Shown here piece after piece: positions 50,321-54,306 of a DNA stretch of 54,306 bases. Both the position numbers and the translations under genes were made by a program. The notes under the pieces were generated by a model that worked only from the letters and a program-made list of their open reading frames with translations, did no database searches and was not told where the DNA came from. How positions within the stretch are numbered: position 1 is the stretch's first letter; each line of letters begins with the position of its first letter. The stretch comes from an uncultured Azospirillum sp. (lineage in GTDB: Bacteria; Pseudomonadota; Alphaproteobacteria; RF32; CAG-239), in the NCBI GenBank assembly GCA_902489795.1, contig CABUBU010000011.1:1-54306 (forward strand), given 5' to 3'.

Positions 50321-50671
50321 TTACTTAACCAGACGAATAATGTCAACTTCAATGTCGGTCGGTTTCACCATATGGGTATCGACTTCGCCCTGAATTTCCA
50401 CTTTGTCGTCGGGTCCGACGGTCAGGCCGTTCCAGTCGTCGTCGTCAATTTCGATTTTGATTGAACCGCTGTCATCTTTGAACATATATTCCTCGCCGCC
50501 GAGGCTGCTTTCAATATATCCCTGCAAAACGACATAGCTCTCGTCCGGCATTTCCTTGGCTTCGGCCACCGTAGCGGCATTATTCTTGGACGGGCCGGAA
50601 AATCCGGCCGACGCCGGCAGCGCCAGACCGGACAGCAACAAAACGGCTAAGGCAGTTTTCAGATTTTTCAT
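50321..50671 (-). CDS. YgiW/YdeI family OB-fold stress protein
   Basis: A 116-residue periplasmic protein with signal peptide (cleavage after ASA near residue 22) and the BOF (bacterial OB-fold) domain: KEMPDESYVVLQGYIESSLGGEEYMFKDDSGSIKIEIDDDDWNGLTVGPDDKVEIQGEVD. Members have been linked to stress tolerance and biofilm formation. The canonical DxxG and WxG patterns are present. Single gene. Confidence 0.93.
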   Translation of the reverse strand: MKNLKTALAVLLLSGLALPASAGFSGPSKNNAATVAEAKEMPDESYVVLQGYIESSLGGEEYMFKDDSGSIKIEIDDDDWNGLTVGPDDKVEIQGEVDTHMVKPTDIEVDIIRLVK

Positions 50672-50769
50672 GTTAACCTCCGTTAAAATACAATGCCTCT
50701 ATAAGATATACCGGCAAAAAACAAAAACAACCGTCCTTTTGCCGATTTGACGCTTCGGTTTAAAAAACA

Positions 50770-50806
50770 GAAAGCCTGACCGTCCGGTTAAGGACGACAG
50801 GCTTTC
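50770..50806 (-). terminator. Terminator of the 50811-51179 gene
   Basis: GAAAGCCTG (50770-50778) pairs with CAGGCTTTC (50798-50806), with an inner CGTCC/GGACG stem. It is directly after the minus-strand stop codon. Confidence 0.85.
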
Positions 50807-50810
50807 TTAC

Positions 50811-51179
50811 TTAAAGGAATCTCTCCCTTTCGGTAATGCCCGGACGCCACCACGAACTTCTGTAAACGTCCATGATGTAATCTTTGGGTTTGGTGATCGA
50901 CCAGCCGTTTTCGGTGGTGTACACGTAGTTTTTACCGAAACAGCTTCTTCGGGCCGGAAAAACACATCTGTCAATCAACCCGGAAGAAGTTTCCGAAAAG
51001 ATTCTTCTCTGCGCAATATCAATATATTTGTTCGTACCGGCAACGGAAACGCCGAGACGCAACTCCGTACCTTTGGCCGAACTCTCTCTGATAACGCACC
51101 ATCGTAACCTTTTGCCCTTGGGGATATTGAAATATCGCCGCAAGAACACATAACTGTTAAAGAATCTTTTTTCTTTCAT
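50811..51179 (-). CDS. Protein of unknown function
   Basis: A 122-residue basic soluble protein (GKRLRWCVIRESSAKGTELRLGVSVAGTNKYIDIAQRRI, KPKDYIMDVYRSSWWRPG). No family was recognised. The leader contains ATTATTAA directly before the ATG (51181-51188) and no SD; the promoter TTGACT (51252-51257) / TATACT (51229-51234) has 17-bp spacing. It shares this expression layout with the 40.6-46.8 kb genes although it is 4 kb away. Divergent from the HNH-like gene. Confidence 0.65.
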   Translation of the reverse strand: MKEKRFFNSYVFLRRYFNIPKGKRLRWCVIRESSAKGTELRLGVSVAGTNKYIDIAQRRIFSETSSGLIDRCVFPARRSCFGKNYVYTTENGWSITKPKDYIMDVYRSSWWRPGITERERFL

Positions 51180-51228
51180 GTTAATAATTTTTAAAAAAAA
51201 TAAAACAAAATCGTGTTTTCACGCCATA

Positions 51229-51319
51229 AGTATAAGACAAAACGGACAAAAAGTCAACTCGGTTTTAAAAGATAAATTTTGGACATTTTATTGACATAAA
51301 AATGACAATATTGTATCCT
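51229..51319. promoter_or_regulatory. Divergent promoters
   Basis: Minus strand: TTGACT/TATACT (51229-51257) for the 50811 gene. Plus strand: TTGACA (51291-51296) and TATCCT (51314-51319), 17 bp apart, for the HNH-like gene. Confidence 0.7.
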
Positions 51320-51346
51320 GAGAACAATCAACCAATGGAGAACAAA

Positions 51347-52966
51347 ATGGCTGCAAAACCAGGAAAAAAGAAAACGAACCAAAAGATCGCCCTCGAAACC
51401 CGCATTCTGGCAACTTTCTCGCTGATCGAAATCTGCAAAACCGACGCGCAGAACATCGGCAGCGCCGACATAGAAGAATTGTACAAAAAAATTGCCGCTC
51501 TCAACGAAAAGGCCTTTGAGGACGAAAAAGCCCTGGATATCGTTGCCGAACACGGTCTGGACGAGATTGCAAGCGTCGACCACCTGAAAGAGCGCATCTA
51601 CCGCAGCCGCGCGATCAACGCCTACAAACAGCTCGGCTATTTCGGCCTGGCCGGCGGTTCCGTCGACGAACACGAAATGAGCGGCGCCGAGATTCTCGCT
51701 ACCCTCATGCACGAAGCAGGCATCAAGAATGCCGACGAGCTTTCCGCCGCCGCCTGCTCGGGGGAATTAGACAATGAAAGTGCAGATAAGCTGCACAAAG
51801 AATTAAACAGTCGAATGGGTTTCTTCAAGAAAAGACTGGCCGCAGACTTTGAAACCTACAATCAGCAGAAAAGCAAAAACAGTTCCGTTGAACTGATCCG
51901 CGAAGACATTGAAGAATACACTTTCGACAAAAACAAAACGGCCTCTTTTGAATTCTCCGTCCGCAAAAAAGACTATGACTTTCGTTGCGACTTGAGAGAC
52001 GATTTCAAACGAACCACCAAGCCCGACTTTCTGAAACTTTACGGCACCATGCTGACAGAAGGCAAAAACGCGGCACAGGGCAGTTCTTTCGGCAGCACTT
52101 ATCCGGCTTTTCGGGAAATGATTGAGAAATCGGTCGGCAAAGACGCCGCCGACGCCGAAATTGACCAAGCGCTCGGCATTTCCCCCGAAGAAGCCGCCCA
52201 ACCGGGGATTGAAGCCAAAAGGAAAGCGGCCTACAAGGAAAAATGCACGGAGCTGTATTTCAAAACCGTGGCCGGCCTGTTGTCGCAAAAATACGAGTAT
52301 GACCATAACCACAACACCAGCAGCAATTACCATATTTATATGCAAACGATCGACAATAAATATATTCGCGATTTAACAAACGGCCAGAACAATATTGCCG
52401 CGCTGGCTTTTCAGGATCCGGATTACAAGCAGCAATACGAAAGCAAGGCTCGGGAACATCAGTTGAACAGGGAAATGCGGGACGAAACCGCCGACATGCA
52501 GATCGTTTCCGTTCACCACAAATTCCCGATCGGCGCCGTTTATGACGTTTACGATCAAATTCTGCCGTCTTGCAGCAAAGATTTGAAAAAAGAAAAATGC
52601 AGCAAACTGGTCAACAATCGCGGCAACATGGTTTTTGTTATCGGGCAGGACATGCATCAGTCACTGGAAGCGAAAGGTAAAATGGACTTCCGCAGAAATC
52701 AGGACGCCATGATTTTTGCCGCCCGAATCAACGGTCAGGCTTTGAGAAACGTCATGTCCCAATTACCGCCTTACATGCAGGAAGGTTTTAAAAAACACGT
52801 CAAAATCGGCGAAAACGAAGAGAGCAAAGACATTAGCGTCAACATGAAATTTTCCGAACCGCCGGAAATCGGAGCCATCAGGGAGAAGCTGAACACTTCG
52901 GCCGGGCATGTCAGCGTCGCGCAAAAATACGCCCGCTACTATGCGAAAAGACCAATTCGGGATTAA
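51347..52966 (+). CDS. Large protein with HNH-like C-terminal pattern, function unknown
   Basis: A 539-residue soluble protein. The first 350 residues are helical, charged and without a known domain. From 388 it reads SVHHKFPIGAVYDVYDQI, then LVNNRGNMVFVIGQDMHQSLEA: H390-H391, N423/N424/N427 and H437 are spaced as in some HNH nucleases. This is only a pattern match; a zinc-binding or structural role is also possible. The ATG at 51347 has GGAG 7 bp upstream. No immunity or secretion gene is visible next to it. Confidence 0.6.
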   Translation: MAAKPGKKKTNQKIALETRILATFSLIEICKTDAQNIGSADIEELYKKIAALNEKAFEDEKALDIVAEHGLDEIASVDHLKERIYRSRAINAYKQLGYFGLAGGSVDEHEMSGAEILATLMHEAGIKNADELSAAACSGELDNESADKLHKELNSRMGFFKKRLAADFETYNQQKSKNSSVELIREDIEEYTFDKNKTASFEFSVRKKDYDFRCDLRDDFKRTTKPDFLKLYGTMLTEGKNAAQGSSFGSTYPAFREMIEKSVGKDAADAEIDQALGISPEEAAQPGIEAKRKAAYKEKCTELYFKTVAGLLSQKYEYDHNHNTSSNYHIYMQTIDNKYIRDLTNGQNNIAALAFQDPDYKQQYESKAREHQLNREMRDETADMQIVSVHHKFPIGAVYDVYDQILPSCSKDLKKEKCSKLVNNRGNMVFVIGQDMHQSLEAKGKMDFRRNQDAMIFAARINGQALRNVMSQLPPYMQEGFKKHVKIGENEESKDISVNMKFSEPPEIGAIREKLNTSAGHVSVAQKYARYYAKRPIRD

Positions 52967-53095
52967 GTAACAATGCCCGTGTATATCTGCGCTGACTTTA
53001 AACATTACACGGAAAATCGGAATAGACTAAATTATCCCCGTAAATCTGCGGAAAACAAATTTGCGGCAGAACCGCAAAGGCTGCCGTTCGTTTGT

Positions 53096-53138
53096 GCATG
53101 TCAATGTCGCGCAAAAAATACGCCCGCTATATATGAAA
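53096..53138 (+). pseudogene. Duplicated 3' fragment of the HNH-like gene
   Basis: 43 bp match the last codons of the HNH-like gene (52906-52948) at about 85 percent identity, shifted by 190 bp. There is a one-base difference in an A run. The flanks, 52967-53339, show other short repeats and no gene. Confidence 0.65.
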
Positions 53139-53339
53139 ATCGAAACTATCATCAAGAGGGCTAATGCCGCTGCCACGCACATCGCACGCCTCAAAAGATA
53201 CCCGTTGCCGACGACTGCTAAAACGGCAAATGTTGTTGTCGGGCCGACATTGCTCCGAAATATGCCCGTGATCAATTGCCGTTAAAACAGCCTGCGCCGC
53301 TGCGGTAATGCGACACTCAAACAAGAAATCAAACTATAC

Positions 53340-53387
53340 GGAAACTCAAAAACAACCGCCATCGGACAGTTCAAAATTTGAGTTTCC
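53340..53387 (+). terminator. Terminator-like hairpin
   Basis: GGAAACTCAAA (53340-53350) and TTTGAGTTTCC (53377-53387) pair perfectly, then a T-rich run follows at 53391-53402. It may end transcripts from the HNH-like gene. Confidence 0.7.
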
Positions 53388-53544
53388 TCAGTTTTCTTTT
53401 TTTGTTTCGGCATTTTTTCCATATTCTATCGACAATGTCGATTTCCAACCAGTCAAGCAGACGGTTGAGTTTTTTCACAAAATCTGCCGGCTTTGTATAC
53501 AGGACACAAGAAAACGTTTGCATATTTGATTGCAACTGCCAGTT

Positions 53545-53787
53545 TTAGTATAAAGACATTTTGCCGACGTCTTTTATAGAAATACTGCCCATGTCGTATA
53601 TTACCGATCCCTCTCCTTTCTCTGCTTCATATCTAATCAAGAAAATCATATCATAAACATAGCCAGCTTTTAACCTGTCGATATATTTGTTGACAGACCC
53701 TATATAAGGAGCCAAACGCTTTAACACATTAGTCGGCAGCAAATCAACGTATATGTTGCTGCCATGATCATTCTGCTCAGTTTCCAA
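53545..53787 (-). CDS. Small protein of unknown function, possibly a fragment
   Basis: An 80-codon frame starting at TTG, encoding ETEQNDHGSNIYVDLLPTNVLKRLAPYIG and KAGYVYDMIFLIRYEAEK. Upstream the same frame continues open to a stop at about 53830 with text that also looks natural (PFSGERFEILL). No ATG is present, so it is likely the remaining 3' part of a longer gene. No family was recognised. Confidence 0.35.
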   Translation of the reverse strand: METEQNDHGSNIYVDLLPTNVLKRLAPYIGSVNKYIDRLKAGYVYDMIFLIRYEAEKGEGSVIYDMGSISIKDVGKMSLY

Positions 53788-54020
53788 TAAAATTTCGAAC
53801 CGTTCTCCGGAGAACGGTTGTTGATTTTAAGTTCTTTAAGACATTTGCACAAAAATTTATATTCATCAAAAACTATTTTTAACACCTTGGATATGCAGCG
53901 GGCAATTTCGCCGCCAATCCACCGATGCCTGTTTTTCTACCGGACATCAGCAAAAATTTTACGCAAAGCAATATAGGATTTCAACATGCTAATATCATTC
54001 ATGATAGCATCATCATTAGC
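53788..54020 (-). pseudogene. Possible decayed gene
   Basis: On the minus strand an ATG near 54004 opens a 21-codon frame (MNDISMLKSYIALRKIFADVR) that ends in TAG, but the frame stays open beyond the TAG for about 50 more codons (HRWIGGEIARCISKVLKIVFDEYKF). A frameshift would then join the 53545-53787 frame. This is suggestive of a broken gene. The DNA is AT-rich. No family was recognised. Confidence 0.25.
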
Positions 54021-54179
54021 TATACTATAGTTTACGCTGCTTATTCCCTTTAATGGCGGATTTTTCCGTTTTCTATCACAAAAATGCAATTTTCTTGAAA
54101 ACTATTGTATATTGTTTTACAAAATATAACTTTAAATAAGTCGTTGCTCAACTGCCGGAAAATACTTACAAAAAAAGTA

Positions 54180-54306
54180 ACCCACCGGCTAAGCCGGTGG
54201 TTCTTCTCAAGCGGGTGTACCCCTAATGGTGCCAGCGAACGCCTTAAGGGCGTATGACGGTCTGACAGGGCGAAGATTACTTGCTACCCGTAAACGGGTC
54301 AAAATC
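54180..54306. other. Structured element cut by the window end
   Basis: A perfect hairpin CCACCGGCT/AGCCGGTGG lies at 54183-54203 with a T run on the minus strand. It is followed by two further stems, ACGCC/GGCGT near 54240-54254 and ACCCGT/ACGGGT near 54287-54300. The layout would fit a structured RNA or the hairpin end of an IS200/IS605-type element, but no transposase is inside the window. Confidence 0.35.

Overview
The window looks like a chromosomal segment of a Gram-negative alphaproteobacterium, probably a host-associated lineage with moderate G+C. The evidence is an lpxC-bamD-recN block, RNase P RNA, the mraZ-rsmH-ftsL-ftsI start of a division/cell-wall cluster, an ATP12-type F1-ATPase assembly chaperone (an alphaproteobacterial and mitochondrial family), CarD, AsmA, TrmL and a zinc-free ribosomal protein L33. 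The species cannot be fixed from the sequence alone.

Layout. 1-609 is a repeat-rich intergenic stretch. 610-8260 holds recN, bamD, lpxC and rnpB on the minus strand, back to back with mraZ-rsmH-ftsL-ftsI on the plus strand; three phased MraZ boxes lie between them. 8305-17333 carries envelope and housekeeping genes: a secreted HExxH protein, mreB, miaA, ddl, a DUF3108 protein, trhP, acylphosphatase and the ATP12 chaperone. 17376-24801 is a long minus-strand run (asmA-like, rluC, a P-loop kinase, rarA, a pentapeptide-repeat protein with a very acidic N-terminus, recX). 24904-27600 holds a lipoprotein gene, a second copy of the composite intergenic repeat, and three tandem copies of an undescribed structured RNA. 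Each copy has its own TTGCCA-N17-TAATAT promoter and its own terminator, and the third leads into a small HTH gene. 27601-33862 returns to housekeeping genes (apaG-like, carD, trmL, ileS, an acetyltransferase). 34006-38183 has two unknown genes, then another highly structured 5' leader with an attenuator-like terminator, followed by a glycosyltransferase/phosphoribosyltransferase/HAD fusion and a second glycosyltransferase. 38149-41467 holds anmK, tyrS, two small unknown genes and rpmG.

40.6-51.2 kb is an accessory-like zone of short unknown genes. Several share the same design: a strong housekeeping-type promoter, a 5' leader containing ATTATTAA, and no Shine-Dalgarno sequence. Among them are a DNA-3-methyladenine glycosylase, a SixA-like phosphatase, an ankyrin protein, a metallophosphoesterase, a two-subunit CoA-transferase and a YgiW-like OB-fold protein. 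The last 3 kb has a 539-residue protein with an HNH-like C-terminal pattern, followed by duplicated and decaying fragments and part of a structured element cut off by the window end.

The strongest candidates for something new are the tandem RNA family at 26.1-26.96 kb and the similar leader at 34.98-35.24 kb, then the shared Shine-Dalgarno-less leader class. Three short genes have -1 slippery heptamers placed so that a shift would join two open frames; plain indels in homopolymers are an equally good explanation for those. No tRNA, CRISPR array or complete insertion sequence was recognised.
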